Under the pieces are notes generated by a model that worked only from the letters and a program-made list of their open reading frames with translations, had not been told where the DNA came from and searched no databases. A stretch of DNA of 64,000 nucleotides from Chrysaora quinquecirrha (lineage: Eukaryota > Cnidaria > Scyphozoa > Semaeostomeae > Pelagiidae). Shown piece after piece: positions 32,001-43,264 of this stretch (the first letter of the stretch is position 1; each line of letters starts with the position of its first letter). The translations under genes were made by a program, and so were the position numbers. Where the stretch lies: NCBI GenBank assembly GCA_014526335.1, contig JACTAT010000298.1, forward strand, positions 124,001 through 188,000, read 5' to 3'.

Positions 32001-35000
32001 AGGCGACAAGTCCTCCTGGCTCATCCACAACAAGTCGCCTATTTTACGTCACCGATAGATACACTGGTACACGCTTTTTAGTGGATACAGGCGCGGATGT
32101 TAGTGTGATTCCTCCTCATCTTCTGACAAACATCGATCATCTCCTCTCACTTTGCAAGCCGTCAACAAATCTCCCATCTCAACTTACTGGGAAAATCCTT
32201 GACCCTGGATTTAGGTCTTCGCCGTAATTTCCGATGGATTTTCATCATTGCTGATCTGCCATTTCCAATCCTTGGTGCTGATTTCCTGGCTAACTTCGGT
32301 TTAAGAGTAGATATGGCCCAACGTCAACTCGTAGACACCACCACAAGCTTGTCAATTCATGGTATCTCTTCATCAGATTCATCACCATGCCCTGTCTATG
32401 CTTTGCCTGACGTTTCTACACCATACACCACACTTTTAGCCAAATTTCCAGACATCTCTCGCCCAACCTACAAAGACACAGCAGTTAAGCACACCGTCAC
32501 TCACCACATTCGCACACGATGTCCACCTGTTTTCTGTCGTCCTCGTCGACTTGCACCTGATCGCCTTAAAATTGTCTGAATTTGATCACATGCTACAACT
32601 TGAATTATTCGTCCTTCGGACAGCGACTGTTCATCACCACTTCACATGGTTCCAAAATCCACTCCAGGCGATTGGCGTCCTTGTGGCGACTATCGGGCAC
32701 TCAACAAAGCAACCATTCCAGATCGTTATCCCATTCCACACATTCAAGATTTCTCATCCAACCTCCACGGCAAAACCATCTTCTCCAAAATAGATCTAGT
32801 CAGAGCATATCACCAAATCCCTGTCGATCCATCAGACATCCACCAGACAGCCATAACCACTCCATTTGGACTGTTTGAATTTGTTAGAATGCCATTTGGT
32901 CTTCGCAATGCGGCTCAAACTTTCCAACGCTTCATTCATCAGGTTCTGCGTGGTCTTGATTTTGTCTTTGCATACATCGACGATCTCCTCATTGCCAGCA
33001 CATCTGAATCAGAGCATCTTCAACATCTCGAAATTCTCTTCACACGCCTCACCGAATATGGTATCGTCATCAATCCATCTGAATGCATCTTTGGCTCATC
33101 ATCACTGGAATTTTTAGGTCATTTCATCTCAGCTAATGGAATTTCACCTCTTCCAGACAAAGTCAAAGCCATTCAAGATTTCCAGCCACATACCTCACTG
33201 CGGAAACTCAGAGAATTTCTTGGCCTCATAAATTTTTATCGTCGCTTCAATCCATGCTGTGCATCCATCGTCCAACCACTGACAGATCTACTCTCTCCCA
33301 AACGCACTAAAGAGTCTCTCAACCTTTCCGCAGAAGCCTTGTCTGCTTTCAATGAAATCAAGTCTGCTCTCGCCAAAGCTACACTTCTAGTGCATCCTGC
33401 TCCAGACTCACCATACTGCCTCATGGTTGACAACTCCAATGTTGCCGTCGGGGGAGTTCTCCAACAGCACATCAATGGTTTATGGCACCCTATCTCCTTC
33501 TTCTCTAAGCGACTTCAACCAGCAGAAAGCAAGTACAGTACCTTTGGTCCCGAATTACTTGCAATCTACTTCTCGATTCGACACTTTCGTCACTGCTTAG
33601 AAGGAAGAGAATTTTACGTCTTAACAGATCACAAGCCACTCACACACGCTCTATCTGCCACACCCAATCGTTACTCTCCACAAGAAACACGTCATCTCGA
33701 TTACATCTCGCAGTTCACCTCCGACATTCGTCACATCCATGGCAAGGAAAATGTCGTAGCTGAAACTCTCTCTCAAATGGATATTAACGCTCTGCATACT
33801 TCTTCACCTCAACTGGATTTCACTCTTCTCGCTCAAGCTCAACAAGAAGACCCAGAACTTTCTAATGTACAATCATCTTCACTCCAACTGAAAGAATTTC
33901 CTCTGCTGTTCTCATCTGGAACTATTCTTTGCTACACCTCAACCGACACTCCTCGACCGTATGTTCCTTCATCCTTTTGCCGTATTGTTTTCGATAATCT
34001 TCATTCGCTTTCGCACCCTGGCATTCATTTAACTCAGCAGCTCATCACCGAGCGTTACGTTTGGCCCGGCATCAACAAGGACATTCGTAATTGGACTCGT
34101 TCCTGTCTTCATTGTCAAAAAGCAAAAATTCATCGCCACACTATCACTCCACTCGGTACTTTCTCAACTCAATATTCTCGTTTTGATCACGTCCACATTG
34201 ACATCGTCAGTCCTCTTCCACCACCTAATGGCTCTAAATACCTTCTTACTTGCATCGATTGTTTCACTCGTTGGCCTGAGGCTATTCCTATTGCAGATAT
34301 CTCCGCAGAAACTGTTGCTCGTGCTTTCGTTACTAGATGGATATCAGTCTTTGGTGTTCCTTCTACCGTTACAACGGATCGCGGTTCACAGTTCGAGTCT
34401 TTGCTATTCAATTCTCTCTCTGCATTACTTGGAATAAAACACATTCACACAACCTCGTATCATCCCTGCGCCAACGGCATGTTCGAACGATTTCATCGCC
34501 AACTCAAAGCCTCAATCAAATCTTACACCGACACCTCACACTGGACTGAACTTCTACCGCTCATTCTTCTCAGTATTCGCTCAACGTTCAAACCTAATCT
34601 CAACTGTACGCCTGCTCAACTCGTCTTCGGTACTACTCTTCGTATACCAGGACAATTCTTCGCACCATCAACAGCACACTCTGATCTCCAACCTTCAAAT
34701 TATTCGCACCGTCTTCAACATTCAATGCAACAACTACGGCCTGTCTCACTTCGCCCCCAAACACCGAAATCGCATCTTCCAAACGATCTCGCTACCTGCA
34801 CACATGTCTTCGTTCGTCATGACGCCATCCGCAAACCTCTTCAACCACCGTACGATGGCCCTTATAAAATTTTGAAATGAACAGACAAACATTTCACTCT
34901 CGAAATCAAAGACAAACGGCAAACAATTAGCCTTGATTGTTTGAAATCAGCCTATCTCGACTCCGATTTCTTCTCAGCTTCAGCCTCTACAACAACACCT

Positions 35001-35111
35001 GAATCAATGCTACAGTCAACTGCATCACCGCCATCTTCAGCTAAGGATTCACAAACTCGTACGACTTGCTCGGGACGTCACGTTCACTTTCCGGATCGGT
35101 ACGGACATTAA
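32001..35111 (+). pseudogene. Ty3/gypsy protease-pol, copy 1
   Basis: Protease LVDTGADVSVIP at about 32080 and [11 protein letters not shown] at about 32270 lie in different frames, so at least one shift separates them. A lost G near 32602 shifts the frame again. From 32603 to 34880 pol is open: reverse transcriptase with YIDDLLIAS, an RNase H start at [12 protein letters not shown], an integrase zinc finger ([10 protein letters not shown]...CLHCQK), and a core with [21 protein letters not shown] and [10 protein letters not shown] (D, D, E). TGA at 34878-34880 is CGA in copy 2, and the frame then continues to TAA at 35111. This is the better preserved pol of the two copies, with about 750 open codons. 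Confidence 0.88.
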
Positions 35112-35185
35112 TATTCTCCGTTATGGAACATTCATGGAATTAAAGAAAACTCAAAAAAAACTTTGGATTCGAACAGTATTTTAAA

Positions 35186-35523
35186 CCATTGTTTTGGTTT
35201 TTCCACCTAGGTTTAGTCATCCTCTCTCGTGCCTTGTTCTTTTCTCTTAGCGCAGTTTTCTTCCTATTATTATTCAGCTTTATTTATTTTTACGTAGGTA
35301 GAAAATTATATTCCGTTTCCTTGTTTTAACTTTATATACCTGTACATGGCAAATTTTTAGTTAGTTGGATTCTAGTTGGTAAGTTGCTTCATAGTGATTA
35401 TTGAAAGATACAGAAAAGCACAAAGTCAGTCTTTTCTCTCAAGGTTTTTCTGCAACAGCGATTCGCGGTGAGACAATTCCTTATAATTTTTTATTAGTAA
35501 ATAAATAACCCTTATTTGCTAAA
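35186..35523 (+). repeat. 3' LTR of gypsy copy 1, truncated
   Basis: Only the last two thirds of the LTR remain. A deletion of roughly 285 bp relative to copy 2 joins the sequence after pol (ATTTTAAA) directly to CCATTGTTTTGG inside the LTR, removing the polypurine tract and LTR start. Confidence 0.85.
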
Positions 35524-35704
35524 ATATTTTAATGCGGTTACTTTTGTTGATTTTACGGAGAAAAACTCATAACACTTTGTATTTTCTTTTGTCCGATATT
35601 TTAATAGAAAATTGTCCAAAATAGGAAGAATCACGTCCGAAATTTTTGGGTCCAAAAATATTATGTTCGAAATATATGGGTCCGAAAATTTTGGGAACAA
35701 ATGT

Positions 35705-38700
35705 AATAAACAGGCAATGTTTGTTGCGGGTAAAGGCTTTGTTTCCATCCTTTAATAAACGGGCAATATTCGTTCAGAAGTAACGGATGTCTTATCTATC
35801 TTTTAATAAACGGGCAATGTTTGTTGAGGGTAAAGGCTTTGTTTCCATCCTTTAATAAGCAGGCAAAATTCGTATGAGGGGTAACGGGTGTCTTATCTAT
35901 CTTTTAATAAATGGGCAATGTTTGTTGGGGGTAAAGGCTTTGTTTCCATCCTTTAATAAACGGGCAATATTCGTTGAAAGGTAACTGGTGTCTTATCTAT
36001 CTTTTAATAAATGGGCAATGTTTGTTGGGGGTAAAGGCTTTGTTTCTACCCTTTAATCAACGGGCAATATTTGTTAAGGGGTAACGGGTGTCTTATCTAT
36101 ATTTAATAAACGGGCAATGTTTGTTGGGGGTAAAGCCTTTGTTTCCATCCTTTAATAAATGGGCAATATTCATTGAGGGGTAACAGGTGTCTTATCTATC
36201 TTTTAATAAATGGGCAATGTTTGTTGGAGGTAAAGGCTTTGTTTCCATCCTTTAATAATCGGACAATATTTGTTCAGGGGTAACAGGTGTCTTATCTATC
36301 TTTTAATAAACGGGCAATGTTTGTTGGGGTAAAGGCTTTATTTCTACCCTCTAATAAACTGGCAATATTTGTTCAGGGGTAACGGGTGTCTTATCTATCT
36401 TTTAATAAACGGGCAATGTTTGTTGGGGGTAAAGGCTTTGTTTCTACCCTTTATTAAACGGGCAATATTCGTTCAGGAGTAACGGTGTCTTATCTATCTT
36501 TTAATAAATGGGCAATGTTTGTTGGGGGTAAAGGCTTTGTTTCTACCCTTTAATAAACGGGCAATATTCGTTCAGGAGTAACGGGTGTCTTATCTATCTT
36601 TTAATAAACGGGTAATGTTTGTTGGGGATAAAGGCTTTATTTCTACCCTCTAATAAACGGGCAATATTCTTTCAGAAGTAACAGGTGTCTGATCTATCTT
36701 TTAATAAACGGGCCATGTTCATTGGGTGTAAAGGCTTTGTTTCCATCCCTTAATAAACGGGCAATATTCGTTCAGGGGTAACGGGTGTCTTATCTATCTT
36801 TTAATAAATGGGCAATGTTTGTTGGGGGTAAAGGCTTTGTTTCCATCCTTTAATAAACGGGCAATATTTGTTGAGAGGTAACTGGTGTCTTATCTATCTT
36901 TTAATAAATGGGCAATGTTTGTTGGGGGTAAAGGCTTTGTTTCTACCCTTTAATAAACGGGCAATATTCGTTCAGGAGTAACGGGTGTCTTATCTATCTT
37001 TTAATAAACGGGCAATGTTTGTTGGGGGTAAAGGCTTTGTTTCTACCCTTTAATAAACGGGCAATATTCGTTCAGGAGTAACGGGTGTCTTATCTATCTT
37101 TTAATAAAAGGGTAATGTTTGTTGGGGATAAAGGCTTTATTTCTACCCTCTAATAAACGGGCAATATTCGTTCAGAAGTAACAGGTGTCTGATCTATCTT
37201 TTAATAAACGGGCAATGTTCATTGGGTGTAAAGGCTTTGTTTCCATCCTTTAATAAACAGGCAATATTCGTTCAGGGGTAACGGGTGTCTTATCTATCTT
37301 TTAATAAATGGGCAATGTTTGTTGGGGGTAAAGGCTTTGTTTCCATCCTTCAATAAACGGGCAATATTTGTTGAGAGGTAACTAGTGTCTTATCTATCTT
37401 TTAATAAATGGGCAATGTTTGTTGGGGGTAAAGGCTTTGTTTTTACCCTTTAATAAACGGGCAATATTTGTTAAGGGGTAACTGGTGTCTTATCTATATT
37501 TAATAAACGGGCAATGTTTGTTGGGGGAAAAGGCTTTGTTTCCATCCTATAATAAACGGGCAATATTTGTTAAGGGGTAACGGATGTCTTATCTATATTT
37601 AATAAACGGGCAATGTTTGTTGGAGGAAAAGGCTTTGTTTCCATCCTTTAATAAACGGGCAATATTCATTGAGGGGTAACGGGTGTCTTATCTATCTTTT
37701 AATAAGCGGGCAATATTTGTTCAGGGTTAACGGGTGTCTTATCTATCTTTTAATAAATGGGGAATGTTTGTTGGGGGTAAAGGCTTTGTTTCCATCCTTT
37801 CATAAACGGGCAATCTTCATTCAGGATTAACAGGTGTCTTATCTATCTTTTAATAAACAAGCAATGTTTGTTGGGGGTAAAGGCCTTGTTTCTACCCTTT
37901 AATAAATGGGCAATATTCGTTCACGAGTAACGGGTGTCTTATCTATCTTTTAATATACAGGCAATGTTTGTTGGGGGTAAAGGGTTTTTTTCTACCCTTT
38001 AATAAATGGGCAATATTAGTTCAGGAGTAAGAGGTGTCTTATCTATCTTTTAATAAACGGGCAATGTTTGTTGGGGGTAAAGGCTTTGTTTCTACCCTTT
38101 ATTAAACGGGCAATATTCGTTCAGGAGTAACGGGTGTCTTATCTATCTTTTAATAAATGGGCAATGTTTGTTGGGGGTAAAGGCTTTGTTTCTACCCTTT
38201 AATAAACGGGCAATATTCGTTCAGGAGTAACGGGTGTCTTATCTATCTTTTAATAAACGGGCAATGTTTGTTGGGGTAAAGCTTTGTTTCTACCCTTTAA
38301 TAAACGGGCAATATTCGTTCAGGAGTAACGGGTGTCTTATCTATCTTTTAATAAACGGGTAATGTTTGTTGGGGATAAAGGCTTTATTTCTACCCTCTAA
38401 TAAACGGGCAATATTCTTTCAGAAGTAACAGGTGTCTGATCTATCTTTTAATAAACGGGCAATGTTCATTGGGTGTAAAGGCTTTGTTTCCATCCCTTAA
38501 TAAACGGGCAATATTCGTTCAGGGGTAACGGTGTCTTATCTATCTTTTAATAAATGGGCAATGTTTGTTGGGGTAAAGGCTTTGTTTCCATCCTTTAATA
38601 AACGGGCAATATTTGTTGAGAGGTAACTGGTGTCTTATCTATCTTTTAATAAATGGGCAATGTTTGTTGGGGGTAAAGGCTTTGTTTCTACCCTTTAATA

Positions 38701-40786
38701 AACGGGCAATATTCGTTCAGGAGTAACGGGTGTCTTATCTATCTTTTAATAAACGGGCAATGTTTGTTGGGGGTAAAGGCTTTGTTTCTACCCTTTAATA
38801 AACGGGCAATATTCATTCAGGAGTAACGGGTGTCTTATCTATCTTTTAATAAACGGGTAATGTTTGTTGGGGATAAAGGCTTTATTTCTACCCTCTAATA
38901 AACGGGCAATATTCGTTCAGAAGTAACAGGTGTCTGATCTATCTTTTAATAAACGGGCAATGTTCATTGGGTGTAAAGGCTTTGTTTCCATCCTTTAATA
39001 AACGGGCAATATTCGTTCAGGGGTAACGGGTGTCTTATCTATCTTTTAATAAATGGGCAATGTTTGTTGGGGGTAAAGGCTTTGTTTCCATCCTTAAATA
39101 AATGGGCAATATTTGTTGAGAGGTAACTGGTGTCTTATCTATCTTTTAATAAATGGGCAATGTTTGTTGGGGGTAAAGGCTTTGTTTTTACCCTTTAATA
39201 AACGGGCAATATTTGTTAAGGGTAACGGTGTCTTATCTATATTTAATAAACGGGCAATGTTTGTTGGGGAAAAGGCTTTGTTTCCATCCTATAATAAACG
39301 GGCAATATTTGTTAAGGGGTAACGGGTGTCTTATCTATATTTAATAAACGGGCAATGTTTGTTGGGGAAAAGGCTTTGTTTCCATCCTTTAATAAACGGG
39401 CAATATTCATTGAGGGTAACGGTGTCTTATCTATCTTTTAATAAGCGGGCAATATTTGTTCAGGGTTAACGGGTGTCTTATCTATCTTTTAATAAATGGG
39501 GAATGTTTGTTGGGGGAAAGGCTTTGTTTCCATCCTTTAATAAAAGGGCAATATTTGTTCAGGGTTAACGGGTGTCTTATCTATCTTTTAATAAACGGGC
39601 AATGTTTGTTGGGGGTAAAGGCTTTATTTCTACCCTCTAATAAACGGGCAATATTCGTTCAGGAGTAACGGGTGTCTTATCTATCTTTAAATAAACGGGC
39701 AATGTTTGTTGGGTTAAAGGCTTTGTTTCTACCCTCTAATAAACGGGCAATATTCCTTCAGGAGTAACGGGTGTCTTATCTATCTTTTAATAAATGGGCA
39801 ATGTTTGTTGGGGGTAAAGGCTTTGTTTCTACCCTTTAATAAACGGGCAATATTCGTTCAGGAGTAACGGGTGTCTGATCTATCTTTTAATAAACGGGCA
39901 ATGTTCGTTTGGGGTAAAGGCTTTGTTTCTACCCTTTAATTAACAGGCAATATTCATTCAGGAGTAACGGGTGTCTTCTGTATCTTTTAATAAACGGGCA
40001 ATGTTTGTTGGGGGTAAAAGCTTTGTTTCTATCCTTTCATAAACGGGCAATCTTCATTCAGGATTAACAGGTGTCTTATCTATCTTTTAATAAACAAGCA
40101 ATGTTTGTTGGGGGTAAAGGCCTTGTTTCTACCCTTTAATAAATGGGCATTATTCGTTCACGAGTAACGGGTGTCTTATCTATCTTTTAATATACAGGCA
40201 ATGTTTGTTGGGGGTAAAGGGTTTTTTTCTACCCTTTAATAAATGGGCAATATTAGTTCAGGAGTAAGAGGTGTCTTATCTATCTTTTAATAAACGGGCA
40301 ATTTTTGTTGGGGGTAAAGGCTTTGTTTCTACCCTTTAATAAATGGGCAATATTCCTTCACGAGTAACGGGTGTCTTATCTATCTTTAAATAAACGGGCA
40401 ATGTTTGTTGGGGATAAAGGCTTTATTTCTACCCTCTAATAAACGGGCAATATTCGTTCAGAAGTAACAGGTGTCTGATCTATCTTTTAATAAACGGGCA
40501 ATGTTCATTGGGTGTAAAGGCTTTGTTTCCATCCTTTAATAAACGGGCAATATTCGTTCAGGGGTAACGGGTGTCTTATCTATCTTTTAATAAATGGGCA
40601 ATGTTTGTTGGGGGTAAAGGCTTTGTTTCCATCCTTAAATAAACGGGCAATATTTGTTAAGGGGTAACGGGTGTCTTATCTATATTTAATAAACGGGCAA
40701 TGTTTGTTGGGGGAAAAGGCTTTGTTTCCATCCTTTAATAAACGGGCAATATTCATTGAGGGGTAACGGGTGTCTTATCTATATTT
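35705..40786 (+). repeat. 100-bp satellite array, middle segment, about 51 units
   Basis: The unit is 100 bp, made of half A (core TTTTAATAAACGGGCAATGT, then GTAAAGGCTTTGTTTC) and half B (core AATAAACGGGCAATATTCGT, then TAACGGGTGTCTTATCTAT). The halves align with each other, so the unit is an old 50-bp dimer. Local higher-order structure is clear: the variant GGGTAATGTTTGTTGGGGAT recurs about 500 bp apart (36609, 37109 and 38357, 38857), always followed by the TTCATTGGGTGTAAAGG variant. Some units lack single bases in G or A runs. Open frames here (for example 39113-39668) are by-products of the repeat. Confidence 0.97.
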
Positions 40787-41076
40787 ACATTAGTTCCCAA
40801 AATTTTGGGACACTTTTAATTTCGGACAATTTGTTTGTCCAAAAATTTTAATGTCCGAAAGTTTTGCTAGTCCGAAATTTTAAACGTCCAAAATTTTATT
40901 TTGGCACTGTATCTTTTACTGAGAGAACAGACCAGAAAGGAGGCTTTGAAATTCATGTGCGTATTCTCTGCAATCATTATTTACTATGAAAAATCACCTA
41001 AAGCATATTATTCAATTTTTTTGTAATGACAAAAAGTCGTCTTCTTAGCTTCGACTTCTTCTATGGCGTCATCTTC

Positions 41077-41335
41077 TTAAATGATAACCTCTTTATGTAC
41101 GAAGTTTTGATTTTCGTCATCAATAAAGCTTATTTCTTCACCTTCACCTTCATCATTTGCCTCTGTTTCTTCGTTCACATAATTTTCATCAATTAGTTTC
41201 TTCAAATGATGTAGAATTGGTCTTCTTTTATCGACAATACTACAGCATGCAGCAAGGATAATTTCTAAACCCCCCTTGGAATGGGAGATGGCTGATATTT
41301 TGGAGAAATTACTGTTTCTTTCACTTTACCACCAT
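41077..41335 (-). CDS. Unidentified coding-like fragment in the mariner-like arm
   Basis: An 86-codon open stretch ends at TAA (41077-41079). It reads KGGLEIILAACCSIVDKRR and then ends in a very acidic tail (EANDEGEGEEISFIDDENQN). It has the codon and residue bias of a real protein end. The same tail is in copy 1 (29950-30058), where the rest is deleted. It is not a known transposase motif; it may be a captured host exon or the remains of the element's own gene. Its upstream part would be split by the gypsy insertion. Confidence 0.3.
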
Positions 41336-41366
41336 GACCAAGGAAAAACCATACAAATCTTGATAT

Positions 41367-41881
41367 TGTAGCGAAGTGTAGTCATTAGTTTTTTATCATT
41401 TTAATTTTCACTTTACTTAGGCCATATTAGTTTTTGTATTTTTCTTTCCTCCATTCATTGGTTTTGTTTTTCCTCGCGTAGGATTTTTCCGCGCGTAGTC
41501 GTAGGTCCCTTTGCGTCACAGCGCAGCATAGGTATCCCCATTCCATTGTTTTGGTTTTTCCACCTAGGTTTAGTCATCCCTCTCTCGTGCCTTGTTTTTT
41601 TCTCTTAGCGCAGTTTTCTTCCTATTATTATTCAGCTTTATTTATTTTTACGTAGGTAGAAAATTATATTCTGTTTCCTTGTTTTAAATTTATATACCTG
41701 TACATGGCAAATTTTTAGTTAGTTGGATTTTAGTTGGTTAGTTGCTTCATAGTGATTATTGAAAGATACAGAAAAGGACAAAGTCAGTCTTTTCTCTCAA
41801 GGTTCTTCTGCAACAGTGATTCGCGGTGAGACAATTCCTTATAATTTTTTATTAGTAAATTAATAACCCTTATTTGCTAAA
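41367..41881 (+). repeat. 5' LTR of gypsy copy 2
   Basis: About 515 bp, TGTAGCGAAGTG to TTATTTGCTAAA, followed by TTGGTGACCACGAC (primer-binding site). Matches 46431-46944. Confidence 0.92.
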
Positions 41882-42359
41882 TTGGTGACCACGACAAGTC
41901 AGTAATAAATCGATAGAATATTTTTCTTGATAAACAAGAGACACAAATTGGCATTATCTTTGAATGAAAACATTGCAGTATTCATCGTACTGAACGTAAT
42001 CAATCTCGTTATTCAATTCGTTGTTATTCTCGTTACTCGTTCTTCGTTGATATCAAAGTCAATTCAAGACTGTTGCCGTTCGTAGTTTATCAATAACTTT
42101 TATCATCATTTATTACTGTATATATCATATTGACTCATCGTATTTTTAACTTTTCGCCTTATTTAAATCATGGCTGTTTTCAATTCACGTTCTTTCGCTG
42201 TGCATTTCATGCCGTGTTTGTTCGTTTATATCGTTCTGGTTGATTGATTTTCGTTATCAATTTTTTAAGACGTTTATTTCAAGTTTCGAACAGTTTCTTG
42301 AGGTTTCGATCAGTTTTATTCGTATTTCGATCAGTTTCGTCATTTTCAAAGATCTCAAA

Positions 42360-43264
42360 ATGAATACAGAATCAGCATCAACTTCAGCTAGCTCTGCCAG
42401 TTCTTCAGCAACTGAAGCAGTACCAACTCTTTCGCCAGTCACTACTGTGAGCATTAAAATTCCACCATTTTGGCCAAATGATCCTCAAGTTTGGTTTGCC
42501 CAAGTTAAGGCACAATTTCTTACCAGAAACATTACAAGTCAGCAAACAAAATTTGCTCATGTTATTGCATCTTTACAACCAGAAGTTGCACAAGAAATTC
42601 GAGATCTCCTGATAAACGTACCCAATGATCAACCTTATGACAAACTGAAAACTGAACTAATAAAACGCACTTCCGCATCAGAACAAAAACGGTTAAACCA
42701 GCTATTAATATCAGAAGAACTCGGCGATAAAAAACCCTCGCAACTTTTGCGCAGAATGTGGCAGCTTTTGGGTGAAAATACTTTAGAAGATCGTATATTA
42801 AGATAGCTTTTTCTCCAACGTCTTCGCATGAACGCCCAACTTATTCTCGCCTCATCTGCCGACACAGTTTCCATTGATCAACTGGCCACTCTAGCTGATA
42901 AAATTCTCGAGGTTGCTCTGCCTACACCGCCCTTAATCTTTAAATCATTCTGACCCTGCAAAGTCATTTCAGATCTTCAAGGCCAAATCAATAATCTTGC
43001 CACCCAAATTCAGGCTCTCACCAACAAATTTCAGTCACAGCCTCGTTTCCGTGGTCGTAGCCAATCTCCTTCTCCAGGACGTTGTAATTCATCCTTCTCA
43101 CGATCACCAAATCGCCAAAATCAAAAACACCCCTTTTGTTGGTATTACTGGAAATTCGGAAGTAATGCCAGACACTGCAGTCCACTCTGCACATTCACCT
43201 CAACCAACCCACCCACCAACACAACCACTGCCCAGAACCAGGAAAACTCTCAAGCCAGCGACTA
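42360..43264 (+). pseudogene. Ty3/gypsy Gag, copy 2, nonsense-mutated
   Basis: The ATG at 42360 (CAAAATGAAT) matches the start at 31071 in copy 1. The frame stops at TAG 42804-42806, where copy 1 has CAG, leaving 148 residues. A deletion near 42930 and a lost base near 42960 shift the rest. The knuckle text is altered (YYWKFGSNARHC). Confidence 0.88.

Larger units (their letters stand above)
29662..35704 (+). mobile_element. Mariner-like inverted-repeat element, copy 1, holding a gypsy element
   Basis: The left end CATTAGTTCCCAAAATTTT pairs with the right end AAAATTTTGGGAACAAATG (one mismatch). The flanking dinucleotide TA is present on both sides and only once in the uninterrupted satellite, as for Tc1/mariner-type insertion. 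The two arms outside the gypsy element (29662-30058 and 35524-35704) contain many GTCCGAAA/TTTTTGG motifs but no transposase, so the element is non-autonomous or gutted. Compared with copy 2, about 180 bp next to the 5' LTR are missing. Confidence 0.8.

Noticed and set aside
39113..39668. Open frames of about 70 codons within the satellite
   Set aside because: They arise from the repeat itself; the translated text repeats every 33 residues or so and shifts with unit indels.
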